A stretch of DNA of 64,000 bases, from the NCBI RefSeq assembly GCF_002884975.1, contig NZ_PJKB01000001.1:186001-250000 (forward strand), written 5' to 3'. The notes under the pieces are model-generated. The model did no database searches, was not told the origin of the DNA, and saw nothing but the letters and a program-made list of their open reading frames with translations. Positions 8,194 through 16,728 of this stretch are shown here, piece after piece (the stretch's first letter is position 1; every line of letters starts with the position of its first letter). Origin of the DNA: Akkermansia muciniphila. Lineage in GTDB: Bacteria > Verrucomicrobiota > Verrucomicrobiia > Verrucomicrobiales > Akkermansiaceae. The translations under genes were made by a program, and so were the position numbers.

Positions 8194-9714
8194 TTAGTAG
8201 CTTCTGGCCCAGAGGACGCGGCGTTCCGTCATGCGGCCGGTGAGGATGCAGGGAGCGGGTTCCCCGCGGCCCAGTTCGCCGAGCGGGATGCAGCGTATGG
8301 AGATGCGCAGGTGCTTGGCGAGTTCCTCTTCCTCTTCCGGGGAGCCGTCCCACGGCACCTGGAGCCAGTCGGCGTCTCCTTCTCCGGAGAAGTTTTCTTC
8401 CAGCTCCCGCAGGGTGGAGGCGGGGCGGATGTGGGCGTCCCGGAAGGCGACGGCCCGTTGAAGCAGGGTATCCTGGATGTTCTGGAGAATGTCCGTGACG
8501 GTATCAACCAGTTCCGTTTCCGGGACGAAGGATTTTTCATTGACGGGCAGGTCGCGCCGCTGGAGGCAGACGGAGCCTTTTTCCAGGTCCCGGGGGCCGA
8601 TTTCCAGGCGCACGGGCACTCCCTTCTTCACCCATTCCCATTTCTTGGCGCCGCCGCCCAGGTCGCGTTTGTCCACCAGTACGCGGAGCGGCTGGCCGTG
8701 GAAATTCTTGGCGCGGAGGGTGTTCGCCAGTTCCTCGCAGTGGTCCAGAATGGCCTGGCGGCTTTCTTCCTTGGGCGTGACGGGGATGATGACGACCTGC
8801 TGGGGGGCGACGCGGGGAGGGCATACCAGGCCGTCGTCGTCGGAGTGCATCATGATGAGCGCACCGATCATGCGGGTGGAAACGCCCCAGGAGCTCGTCC
8901 AGGCGAACTGCTGGGTGTTGTCCCTCCCGGCAAAGCAGATGTTCTGAGATTTGGAGAAGTTCTGCCCCAGGAAGTGGGAGGTCCCGGCCTGGATGGCCTT
9001 GCGGTCCTGCACCATGGCTTCCACCGTGTAGGTCTGTTCCGCGCCGGGGAAGCGTTCCGCCTCCGTTTTTTCTCCGGGAATGGTGGGAATGGCCAGAACG
9101 TCCCTCTGGAAGTCCTCATAAACCTTGTGCATGGTGAGGGTCTCCTCAATGGCTTCCTCCCGGGTTTCATGGGCCGTGTGGCCTTCCTGCCACAGGAATT
9201 CGGCCGTGCGCAGGAAGATGCGGGGCCTCATTTCCCAGCGCATCACGTTGCACCACTGGTTCACCTTGAGGGGCAGGTCGCGGTAGCTGGATGTCCAGCG
9301 GGCGAAGGCCGCGCCGATGACGGTTTCCGAGGTGGGGCGGATGACGAAGGGTTCCGTGAGCTCCCCGGTGGGAATCATGCGGGTCTTTCCGGTAGCTTCA
9401 TCCTTCTGCGCTTCCAGCCTGTGGTGGGTGACCACGGCGCATTCCGTGGCGAAGCCTTCGGCGTGCTCCGCTTCCTTCTCCAGATAGGAAATCGGAATCA
9501 GGAGAGGGAAGTAGGCGTTCGTGTGGCCGGTGTCCTTGAAGCGCTGGTCCAGGTCCTTCTGGATGAGTTCCCAGATGGCGTAGCCCCACGGCTTGATGAC
9601 CATGCAGCCGCGCACCTCGGAATTCTCCGCCATGTCGGCGGCCTTGATGACTTGCTGGTACCACTCGGGAAAGTCCTGGGCGCGGGTGGGGGTGATTGCA
9701 GTTTGTTGAGACAT
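8194..9714 (-). CDS. proS: Prolyl-tRNA synthetase, short archaeal/eukaryote-like type
   Basis: 506 residues; charges tRNA-Pro with proline in the cytosol. Class II signatures are clear: motif 2 around RIFLRTAEFLWQEGHTAH, the TSETV proline-site segment and a C-terminal HGQP...anticodon-binding domain. There is no editing insertion domain between motifs 2 and 3, and the chain ends in Tyr (WARSY) after a degenerate zinc-type C-terminal domain, all features of the archaeal-type ProRS rather than the long E. coli type. The start at MSQQTAITP is chosen; a TTG 39 bp upstream is in frame but lacks support. Single-gene unit with its own terminator. Confidence 0.95.
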   Translation of the reverse strand: MSQQTAITPTRAQDFPEWYQQVIKAADMAENSEVRGCMVIKPWGYAIWELIQKDLDQRFKDTGHTNAYFPLLIPISYLEKEAEHAEGFATECAVVTHHRLEAQKDEATGKTRMIPTGELTEPFVIRPTSETVIGAAFARWTSSYRDLPLKVNQWCNVMRWEMRPRIFLRTAEFLWQEGHTAHETREEAIEETLTMHKVYEDFQRDVLAIPTIPGEKTEAERFPGAEQTYTVEAMVQDRKAIQAGTSHFLGQNFSKSQNICFAGRDNTQQFAWTSSWGVSTRMIGALIMMHSDDDGLVCPPRVAPQQVVIIPVTPKEESRQAILDHCEELANTLRAKNFHGQPLRVLVDKRDLGGGAKKWEWVKKGVPVRLEIGPRDLEKGSVCLQRRDLPVNEKSFVPETELVDTVTDILQNIQDTLLQRAVAFRDAHIRPASTLRELEENFSGEGDADWLQVPWDGSPEEEEELAKHLRISIRCIPLGELGRGEPAPCILTGRMTERRVLWARSY

Positions 9715-9768
9715 ATTGGATGGTATGTTGAATGGAACGGGCGCGGCCCGCAAAGGAAGCTCGGAATA

Positions 9769-10461
9769 TTAAAAGGGGGCGTTTCTGTATTCCCGGTAAT
9801 TGCTGTAGGCGAAGAGGGCCATGAATATGGGAATGAAGTAGCCGTGGAAGAGCTGGAAGCTGAGCAGCCCGATAATGATGGACGTGATGAATCCGGTCAT
9901 GAACACTTTCCGGGGGGAGCGGATGAACTGGGCGATCAGCTGTCCGCCGTCCAGGGGGTAGATGGGCAGCAGGTTCAGGATCGTCCACCATTCCCCGATC
10001 ATGATGAGGCAGGAGAGGATGTAAAGCTGGGGGGAGATGGCCGCCGCCGTGAAGGGGCTGATGGCCAGGTCCCAGAAGGTCAGGTTGTGCGCGGTCATGA
10101 CCGGAGCGACGATGTTCCAGGTAATCCACAGGCTGATGATGCCCAGCAGCAAGGTCATCATGGGGCCCGCCAGAATCATGAGGGCCCTTCCTCCGCGGGT
10201 CAGCTGCATGCCGTGGCTGCTCGTCAGGCCGCCGAAGAGTTCCAGGACGATCGTCTGCTGGCCGCCGCCCAGCCTGCGGCCCACCAGCGCGTGCCCCATT
10301 TCATGGGACAGGATGGCGACGAAGCCGGCAATGACGAACAGGGCCGGATAAATGAGGCCTTCCACACTGTTGATGCTGAGAGCGCCGCCGAAGATGGCCA
10401 GCACCACCCAGAAGCTGGGGCGGATGTAAACAGGTATCCCGAACAGGGTGAAATGAATCAT
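9769..10461 (-). CDS. Site-2 protease family (M50) membrane metalloprotease
   Basis: About 230 residues with five or six hydrophobic segments. HEMGH near residue 72 carries two zinc ligands, and NLLPIYPLDGG near residue 170 supplies the third (Asp). This is the compact, PDZ-less group of intramembrane proteases, whose substrates are often anti-sigma factors but are unknown here. An ATG at 10461 is preferred over a GTG at 10518, because the hydrophobic region begins soon after it. The gene stands 54 bp upstream of proS in the same direction and may be co-transcribed. Confidence 0.88.
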   Translation of the reverse strand: MIHFTLFGIPVYIRPSFWVVLAIFGGALSINSVEGLIYPALFVIAGFVAILSHEMGHALVGRRLGGGQQTIVLELFGGLTSSHGMQLTRGGRALMILAGPMMTLLLGIISLWITWNIVAPVMTAHNLTFWDLAISPFTAAAISPQLYILSCLIMIGEWWTILNLLPIYPLDGGQLIAQFIRSPRKVFMTGFITSIIIGLLSFQLFHGYFIPIFMALFAYSNYREYRNAPF

Positions 10462-10564
10462 GCGCGAGAGGGTAAGGGCAGATTCCCCTTTTGCCAAGCC
10501 CGGAGAATGTGCATGCACCGTTTTGGCGTTGGTACGGTGCAGGGGATTGTGTTAAAAGGCCTTT

Positions 10565-11284
10565 ATGAGGCTGTTTCCCATCATTCTGTGCTGCGCCGTT
10601 CAGGCCGTACAGGGATATGACGGACCCCCTCCCTTGACGGAGGTGGACGGCCGTTCCCCCATCCGCATGGGGGGGGAATTGCTGGGCGGCTACCGTTCGG
10701 ACTACATCCACCGCGGGGAAAAGATGGGGCCCAATTCCGTGGAAGGCCAGATTTCCGGGGGGGCCTCCCTGTCGGACTCATGGGCGGTCAGCGGGGAACT
10801 CTTCGCCATCCGCAACTGGCAGGGGCGCAATTTCAGCCAGACCACCCTGCACGGGGAACTTCAATATTATCTGGCGGACGAGTGCACGGCCGGACTGTTT
10901 GTCAACGGGCAGTGGTATGATTCCTGCCCCCTGAAAACCGGGGTGGAGCCCGGCCTGTCCCTCAAGTGGAACCCCATGCCGTCCTGGTCGTTCAGCGGCT
11001 CCTTCCTGTATGATTCCGGGCAGGAGGGGGTGTACTCCCAGTGGGGCGTTACCTGGCAGCCCCTGCTGTGTGAATCCGTCGCCATGGTGAATACGGTTTC
11101 CCTGGGGTTTTCCCATGATTACCTGGGGAGAAACGGCTTGAAGGAACTGATGGTGCGCACGGGCGCGCGGTGGGCCGTTTCCGGCAGTCTGCGGTTGGAG
11201 CCTTTCCTGGGATGGTATTGCGGCTACGGGCGTGACGATTTCAAAAAAGTGGTGCTGGGCCTTTGGTGCTCTTACGTTTTTTAA
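10565..11284 (+). CDS. Outer-membrane beta-barrel protein
   Basis: 239 residues. A signal peptide (MRLFPIILCCAVQAVQG) is followed by alternating-polarity strands with many aromatic residues. The early GGYRSDYIHRGEKMG segment is typical of small outer-membrane barrels, and the protein ends in Phe (CSYVF), the usual C-terminal signal for barrel insertion. Function is unknown; a porin-like or structural role is possible. It is transcribed divergently from the site-2 protease, about 100 bp away, so the two could share a regulatory region. Confidence 0.7.
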   Translation: MRLFPIILCCAVQAVQGYDGPPPLTEVDGRSPIRMGGELLGGYRSDYIHRGEKMGPNSVEGQISGGASLSDSWAVSGELFAIRNWQGRNFSQTTLHGELQYYLADECTAGLFVNGQWYDSCPLKTGVEPGLSLKWNPMPSWSFSGSFLYDSGQEGVYSQWGVTWQPLLCESVAMVNTVSLGFSHDYLGRNGLKELMVRTGARWAVSGSLRLEPFLGWYCGYGRDDFKKVVLGLWCSYVF

Positions 11285-11359
11285 CGGGCGGATTTCTCCG
11301 GTTTTCCAGCATTTTCCAGTTGCCAAACGGGGAGGCTTGGTCATAATGGCCTGCGTATT

Positions 11360-12268
11360 ATGAAGCCTACACTTCTTGTTTTAGCAGCTGGTATGGGTAG
11401 CCGTTACGGCGGTCTCAAGCAACTTGACCCGATGGGTCCCAACGGTGAAGTCGTTCTCGACTATTCTGTTTATGATGCCATCCGGGCCGGTTTCGGAAAA
11501 GTGGTATTCATTATCCGCCGTGACTTTGAAGATATTTTCAAGGAAAAGGTCGGCAGCCGCTTTGCCGGCAAGATTGAGGTGGATTACGCCTTCCAGTCCC
11601 TGGACGACCTGCCTGAAGGCTTTTCCGTGCCGGAAGGCCGTGAAAAGCCCTGGGGCACCGCCCACGCCCTGCGCGCCGCCCGCCACGTGGTGAAGGAACC
11701 CTTTGCCGTGGTGAACGCGGATGACTTTTACGGCGCGGACGCCTTTGTGCAGGCCGCCAAGTTCCTGACCTCCACCACGGATGAACCCGGAAAGGCCCAT
11801 TACGGCATGATCGGCTATCCGTTGAAGAACACCCTCTCCGACAACGGGGACGTGAACCGCGGCATCTGCTCCATCAAGGAAGGCCTGCTGGACGGCGTGG
11901 AGGAATTCGTGAAAATCCAGGCTGATGAAGACGGCGTGGTGCGCGGCAACAACCTGAAGGGCGAACGCCTGCCCGTGGACCCCGGCGAACTGGTTTCCAT
12001 GAATTTCTGGCTCTTCTCCCCCTCCTTCATTGAGCTGACGGAAGACCGTTTCATTGACTTCCTGAAGGAACACGGCCAGGAACCCAAGAGCGAATGCTTC
12101 ATTCCCACCGTGGTGGACGCCCTGATTCATGAAGACCGCGCGGACTGCGCCGTTCTTCCCACCTCCTCCACCTGGTTCGGCATGACCTATCCCGGGGACA
12201 AGCCCATGGTCGTGGAAGGCATCAACAAACTCATCAAGCAGGGCGTATACCCTGAAAAGCTCAACTAA
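11360..12268 (+). CDS. Sugar-1-phosphate nucleotidyltransferase
   Basis: 302 residues, cytosolic. The N-terminus LAAGMGSRYGGLKQL is the GxGxR nucleotide-binding signature of NDP-sugar pyrophosphorylases; VNADDFYG around residue 118 supplies the metal-binding Asp. It should join NTP and a sugar-1-phosphate to give an NDP-sugar. It is first in a three-gene operon with a hexosamine 1-kinase (12-bp gap) and a 4-epimerase, so the probable substrate is GlcNAc-1-P or GalNAc-1-P and the product UDP-HexNAc. That would fill the place of GalT-type uridylyltransferase in the Bifidobacterium lacto-N-biose pathway. Substrate assignment is inferred from context. Confidence 0.85.
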   Translation: MKPTLLVLAAGMGSRYGGLKQLDPMGPNGEVVLDYSVYDAIRAGFGKVVFIIRRDFEDIFKEKVGSRFAGKIEVDYAFQSLDDLPEGFSVPEGREKPWGTAHALRAARHVVKEPFAVVNADDFYGADAFVQAAKFLTSTTDEPGKAHYGMIGYPLKNTLSDNGDVNRGICSIKEGLLDGVEEFVKIQADEDGVVRGNNLKGERLPVDPGELVSMNFWLFSPSFIELTEDRFIDFLKEHGQEPKSECFIPTVVDALIHEDRADCAVLPTSSTWFGMTYPGDKPMVVEGINKLIKQGVYPEKLN

Positions 12269-12280
12269 GCCTCTTTTCCC

Positions 12281-13375
12281 ATGCACGATCTCAAGGCTGT
12301 ATCATCCCTGTTCGATCTCCGGGGCGACTTCGTCCACGGTTACTCCTACGGCAGCGGCCACATCAACGACACTTACTGCATCTGGGTGGACCAGGCGGGC
12401 CAGCGCATCCGCTACATCCTCCAGCGCGTGAACCATAACGTGTTCAAGCAGCCCATCCCCCTGATGGAAAACGTGAAGCGCGTGACGGACCACGCCCTGA
12501 AGCGCCTGAAGGAGGAGGACTGCCCGGAAGCCTACCGCCGCACCCTCACGCTGGTTCCCTCCGTGGACGGCAAGCCGTACGCCCTGGATGCGGACGGCAA
12601 CTGCTGGCGCGTGTACCCGTTCATTGAACGCGCACGCACCTATGACCAGATTGAAACCACCAAGCAGTGCCAGGAAGCGGCCCGCGCCTTCGGCGAGTTC
12701 CAGAAACTCACGGCGGACCTGCCCGGAGAACCCCTGTTTGAAACCATCCCCGATTTCCACAATACCACTTCCCGCCTGGAGGCCCTGAAAAAGGCCATCC
12801 AGTCCGACCCCCTGGGCCGCGTGAAGGAAGTGCAGAAGGAAATAGACTGGTACCTGGCCCGTGAAGCGGACTGCCATCTGGTGGTGGACTACCTGAAATC
12901 CGGAGAACTGCCCCTGCGCTGCACGCACAACGACACCAAGCTGAACAACGTGATGCTGGACGACGTGACGGGGGAAGGCATCTGCGTGATCGACCTGGAC
13001 ACCACGATGCCCGGTTCCGCCATTTACGACTTCGGGGACATGATCCGCACGGCTACGTCCCCCGCCGCGGAAGATGAAAAGGACATCTCCAAGGTCACGA
13101 TGCGCATGTTCATGTTTGAGGCGCTGGTGCAGGGTTACCTGAGCTCCGCCAAGAGCTTCCTGACGCCTCTGGAAAAGAGCCTGCTGCCGTTCTCCGGCAA
13201 GCTGCTCACGATGGAATGCGGCATCCGCTTCCTGACGGACTACCTGTCCGGAGACGTGTACTTCAAGATTCACCGCCCGGAACACAACCTGGACCGCTGC
13301 CGCACGCAGATGGCCCTGGTGGAATCCATCGAGGCGCAGATGGATGAAATGAAGGCCGTTGTGGACCGCTACTAA
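12281..13375 (+). CDS. nahK: N-acetylhexosamine 1-kinase (NahK-like) phosphotransferase
   Basis: 364 residues with the aminoglycoside/choline-kinase fold. The N-terminal SYGSGHINDTY glycine-rich loop, the Brenner motif THNDTKLNNVM (catalytic Asp, about residue 212) and the metal-binding VIDLDT motif are visible. The length and the DTTMPGSAIYDFGD segment match bacterial NahK (LnpB), which phosphorylates the anomeric carbon of GlcNAc and GalNAc. Those sugars are released from mucin glycans by enzymes such as the GH109 encoded in this window. It sits between the nucleotidyltransferase and the epimerase. A homoserine- or choline-kinase activity is less likely. Confidence 0.82.
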   Translation: MHDLKAVSSLFDLRGDFVHGYSYGSGHINDTYCIWVDQAGQRIRYILQRVNHNVFKQPIPLMENVKRVTDHALKRLKEEDCPEAYRRTLTLVPSVDGKPYALDADGNCWRVYPFIERARTYDQIETTKQCQEAARAFGEFQKLTADLPGEPLFETIPDFHNTTSRLEALKKAIQSDPLGRVKEVQKEIDWYLAREADCHLVVDYLKSGELPLRCTHNDTKLNNVMLDDVTGEGICVIDLDTTMPGSAIYDFGDMIRTATSPAAEDEKDISKVTMRMFMFEALVQGYLSSAKSFLTPLEKSLLPFSGKLLTMECGIRFLTDYLSGDVYFKIHRPEHNLDRCRTQMALVESIEAQMDEMKAVVDRY

Positions 13376-13403
13376 CCAATACCTACCAACATCGGAAAAA
13401 CAC

Positions 13404-14330
13404 ATGAAGATTCTCGTAACCGGCGGCGCCGGATTCATCGGTTCCCACATTGTGGAACACTATCAGGACAAGGCGGAGGAAATCCGCGTGCTGGACAACC
13501 TGCGCACGGGCTACCTCAAAAACCTGGACGGGCTCAAGCACACCTTCATTGAAGGCTCCATCTGCGACCGCGAACTGGTGCGCCAGGCGGTGCAGGGCGT
13601 GGACTACATCTTCCACATGGCCGCGCTCGTCTCCGTGCCGGAATCAATGAGCAAGATCGGAGAATGCATTGACATCAACGTCAACGGCCTTCTGAACGTG
13701 CTGGAGGAAGCTTCCGCCGCCGGGGTCAAGAAAATCGTGCTGGCGTCTTCCGCCGCCATCTATGGTGACAACCCCACCGTGCCCAAGCTGGAAACCATGT
13801 ACCCGGAACCCAAGAGCCCCTATGCCATCACCAAGCTGGACGGGGAATACTACCTCAACATGTTCCGGGCGGAAGGCAAGGTCAACACGGCCGCCGTGCG
13901 CTTCTTCAACGTCTTCGGCCCCCGGCAGGACCCCAAGGGGGCCTATGCCGCCGCGGTGCCCATTTTCATTGAAAAAGCCGTCAAGGGAGAAGACATCACC
14001 GTGTACGGCGACGGCACCCAGACGCGCGACTTCATTTACGTGAAGGACATCGTGGGGGCCCTCACCTTCGTGGCGGAGCATCCGGAAGTCACCGGCGTGT
14101 TCAATGCCGGTTACGGCGGGCAGATCACCATTGAAGAACTGGCGGACAACATCATCAAGGCCGCGGGTTCCTCCTCCAAGGTGCTCCATGCCCCGGAACG
14201 CGCCGGCGACGTGAAGCATTCCCGCGCCTGTGCGGACAAGCTCCGGAGCGCCGGATGGCAGCCCAAACACACCCTGCCGGAAGGCCTGGCGACTACGCTG
14301 GAATACTTCAAGGGAATTCTGGGCAAGTAA
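13404..14330 (+). CDS. galE: UDP-hexose/HexNAc 4-epimerase (extended SDR)
   Basis: 308 residues. The Rossmann motif GGAGFIGS is at residues 8-15, the catalytic YAITK follows SSAAIYGD, and a late FGPRQDPKGAYAAAVPIF segment is typical of UDP-GlcNAc/Glc 4-epimerases (WbpP/Gne-type). It interconverts UDP-GlcNAc and UDP-GalNAc (or UDP-Glc and UDP-Gal) with bound NAD. As last gene of the operon it would let salvaged GalNAc enter UDP-GlcNAc metabolism. The start at MKILVTGG is chosen over an upstream ATG at 13359 that overlaps the kinase gene. Confidence 0.9.
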   Translation: MKILVTGGAGFIGSHIVEHYQDKAEEIRVLDNLRTGYLKNLDGLKHTFIEGSICDRELVRQAVQGVDYIFHMAALVSVPESMSKIGECIDINVNGLLNVLEEASAAGVKKIVLASSAAIYGDNPTVPKLETMYPEPKSPYAITKLDGEYYLNMFRAEGKVNTAAVRFFNVFGPRQDPKGAYAAAVPIFIEKAVKGEDITVYGDGTQTRDFIYVKDIVGALTFVAEHPEVTGVFNAGYGGQITIEELADNIIKAAGSSSKVLHAPERAGDVKHSRACADKLRSAGWQPKHTLPEGLATTLEYFKGILGK

Positions 14331-14362
14331 CTTTCCGGAATTTCCGGTTTACCATTATTCAG

Positions 14363-14402
14363 GGACTGTCTCCGCTCCTGCGGCGGAGGCAGTCCTTTTT
14401 TT
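14363..14402 (+). terminator. Terminator of the hexosamine activation operon
   Basis: GGACTGTCTCCGC (14363-14375) pairs with GCGGAGGCAGTCC (14383-14395), 13 bp with one G-U, followed by seven T residues. Confidence 0.9.
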
Positions 14403-14699
14403 GTGGGAAAAACGGCGCGTGTATGACAAATATGCCCGGAGCCCTAAAGTGGATCATTCAAAAGGCTTTTTTCCGGAGCGGGAAAAGCGGGGGAAACGAA
14501 TCGCCGGAAAAAATGGAAATTCATTCATCATGAAGCATGTTTTATGGAATGCGGCAGTACGTTGGAGTTACAAGAAGATGATTGGAGCAAGTTGATATTT
14601 CATGTTTGTTAGAGAACATCATTTCCTACAGAAAGGATAGCCTCCGGTATTGAATATCATTGACAGGAGGAAGGGTTAATAATAGAGACCAAAAACGAT
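14403..14699. other. Non-coding gap
   Basis: About 300 bp, more AT-rich towards 14700. I see no conserved-looking frame, tRNA or strong hairpin. It should hold the promoter of the small membrane protein that follows. Confidence 0.5.
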
Positions 14700-15095
14700 A
14701 TGAATCCCTACAGAAATTCTTCTGCCAACCAATTATCTGCGCTTGATGATACCTATCTTGAACTGGTGATGGCCCGCCGGAAGGAGGAAGCCCGCTGGGG
14801 ATGGATACCTTTTGCCGCATTCGTTTCCTTTCTGCTCGTATACCGCATCTTTGGCTTTCTGATGCCTACCAATGACACGGACGGTTCGGAACCCTGGCTC
14901 TTCGTGCTGGCGCTGGCAGGCTGGGGGCTTCTGGCTCTCATCCACATGATAGTACTCCCCATCTGGATGCTGATAGCCTCCCTCCGCTATTGGGAGGTGA
15001 ACCGCAGGGGACTGGCGGTGGCGGGGCTGCTGTTCAGCGTGCTTGCCCCAGTCTGCATGGTGCTGATGCTCTCCTGCTGGTCCGTTTTTGGATAA
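14700..15095 (+). CDS. Small membrane protein of unknown function
   Basis: 131 residues with a soluble, charged N-terminus (about 35 residues) and three hydrophobic segments (about 36-54, 67-88 and 106-127). No recognisable motif. Codon use resembles that of the neighbouring genes. No good Shine-Dalgarno site precedes the ATG. It ends 92 bp before rarA. Confidence 0.6.
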   Translation: MNPYRNSSANQLSALDDTYLELVMARRKEEARWGWIPFAAFVSFLLVYRIFGFLMPTNDTDGSEPWLFVLALAGWGLLALIHMIVLPIWMLIASLRYWEVNRRGLAVAGLLFSVLAPVCMVLMLSCWSVFG

Positions 15096-15187
15096 CATGG
15101 AACTCCCCTCCATTCACGGGCGGGAAACTTGCCGCATTCCGGGGATTGGCCTTTTCTCCGCTCCTCCGACCGGGTAAAGTGCCTTTA

Positions 15188-16567
15188 ATGGATCTGTTCA
15201 GTTTACAGGAAGCGGAGGCGCGGGAAGGGTTTGAACCCGGGGCGGACATCTCCGCCATGCCTCTTGCCGCGCGCATGCGTCCGCGCTCCCTGGATGAAGT
15301 GGCCGGGCAGAAGCACCTGCTGGCGCCGGGAAAACTGCTGAGGCGCGCGATTGAAACGGACCGGTTTACCTCCCTGATTTTTTACGGGCCTCCCGGCTGT
15401 GGAAAGACCACCCTGGCCGCCGTCATTGCACAGACGACGAACGCTCATTTCATGATGCTCAACGGGGTGGAATCCAACGTGGCGGACATCCGGGAGAAAA
15501 TAGCCCAGGCGCAGATGAGGATGAGCATGCACGGGCGGAAAACCGTCCTCTTCGTGGATGAGCTGCACCGGTTCAACAAGGCGCAGCAGGATGTCCTGCT
15601 CCCCCATCTGGAAAAGGGAACGGTCAGGTTCATCGGCGCGACGACGGAGAACCCTTACTTTGCGATCAACTCCCCCCTGCTGTCCCGCTCCCAGGTCTTT
15701 CCGCTGGAGCCCGTGCCGGAAGAGGAGCTGGCCGCCCTGCTGAAACGCGCCCTGGCGGATGCGGAGCGCGGGCTGGGAGCCTCCCGCGTGGACATGGAGG
15801 AGGAAGCCCTGAACCATCTGGCCGCCAAGGCGGACGGAGACGCCCGGAAGGCCATCACGGCTTTGGAAGTGGCCGTTCTGTCCACTCCTGCAGGGGAAGA
15901 CGGCGTTATCCATGTGAACCTCTCCGTAGCGGAGGAATCCATCCAGCGCAAGGCCATCAAGTACGACCGCCTGGGTGACTCCCATTACGACACGATTTCC
16001 GCCTTCATCAAGTCCATGCGCGGCTCTGATCCTGACGCCGCCCTGTACTGGCTGGGCATGATGCTGGAAGCCGGGGAGGACATCCGCTTCATCGGGAGAA
16101 GGCTGGTCATCGCCGCGTCGGAAGACGTGGGGCTGGCGGACTCCAACGCCCTGCGCGTGGCGCTGGACGCGGCGCGCGCGGCGGAAATGATCGGCATGCC
16201 GGAGGCGCGCATCCCGCTGGCGCACGCCACCGTTTACCTGGCTACGGCCCCCAAGAGCAATTCCGCCTACATGGGCATCAACGCCGCCATGGATGACGTG
16301 CGCAACGGAAAAACGCTGGCCGTGCCGGAGCACCTCCGGACACCTACGCGCAAGAAGCTGGCCGCCGCCGGCGGTGCGGACGCGGCCAGGCTGGAATACC
16401 TGTATTCCCATGATTACCCGGAACATTACGTTCCCCAGGCCTACCTGCCGGAAGGCCGCGTATACTATACCCCCACAGGAAACGGGCTGGAACTGCGCAT
16501 CAAGGAGCGCATGGAATACCGCCGTAAAATGGTGGTGGGAGCGAACGGAAATAAGGATGAAAATTGA
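15188..16567 (+). CDS. rarA: Replication-associated recombination protein A (AAA+ ATPase)
   Basis: 459 residues; a clamp-loader-like ATPase that acts at stalled replication forks. Walker A is GPPGCGKTT (about 67-75), Walker B VLFVDELHRF, sensor 1 ATTENP, then a SRS arginine-finger segment and the C-terminal tetramerisation domain with DYPEHYVPQAYLPEGR near the end. The ATG at 15188 gives the usual MgsA/RarA N-terminus; an upstream extension to 14990 overlaps the previous gene and is rejected. The last roughly 80 codons have a diverged, broken duplicate at 22165-22410, which makes this the edge of the accessory island. Confidence 0.95.
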   Translation: MDLFSLQEAEAREGFEPGADISAMPLAARMRPRSLDEVAGQKHLLAPGKLLRRAIETDRFTSLIFYGPPGCGKTTLAAVIAQTTNAHFMMLNGVESNVADIREKIAQAQMRMSMHGRKTVLFVDELHRFNKAQQDVLLPHLEKGTVRFIGATTENPYFAINSPLLSRSQVFPLEPVPEEELAALLKRALADAERGLGASRVDMEEEALNHLAAKADGDARKAITALEVAVLSTPAGEDGVIHVNLSVAEESIQRKAIKYDRLGDSHYDTISAFIKSMRGSDPDAALYWLGMMLEAGEDIRFIGRRLVIAASEDVGLADSNALRVALDAARAAEMIGMPEARIPLAHATVYLATAPKSNSAYMGINAAMDDVRNGKTLAVPEHLRTPTRKKLAAAGGADAARLEYLYSHDYPEHYVPQAYLPEGRVYYTPTGNGLELRIKERMEYRRKMVVGANGNKDEN

Positions 16568-16728
16568 GAAAGATTTTATTTTTTTTCTTTGAAAATATTG
16601 AACTATACGGCAGCAGGCTAGATTGTTCTGTCTCTAACAAAATAAATTATTTGACTTTTTAGATTGATAAAATTACTTTTCATACTAGTTAATATGCTTC
16701 TATCAATCCCATCTAATTTTTGTGAACT

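Noticed and set aside
8311-10620. Plus-strand ORF of 769 codons opposite proS and the site-2 protease
   Set aside because: Long only because high-GC coding DNA has few stops on the opposite strand; both minus-strand genes have unmistakable motifs.
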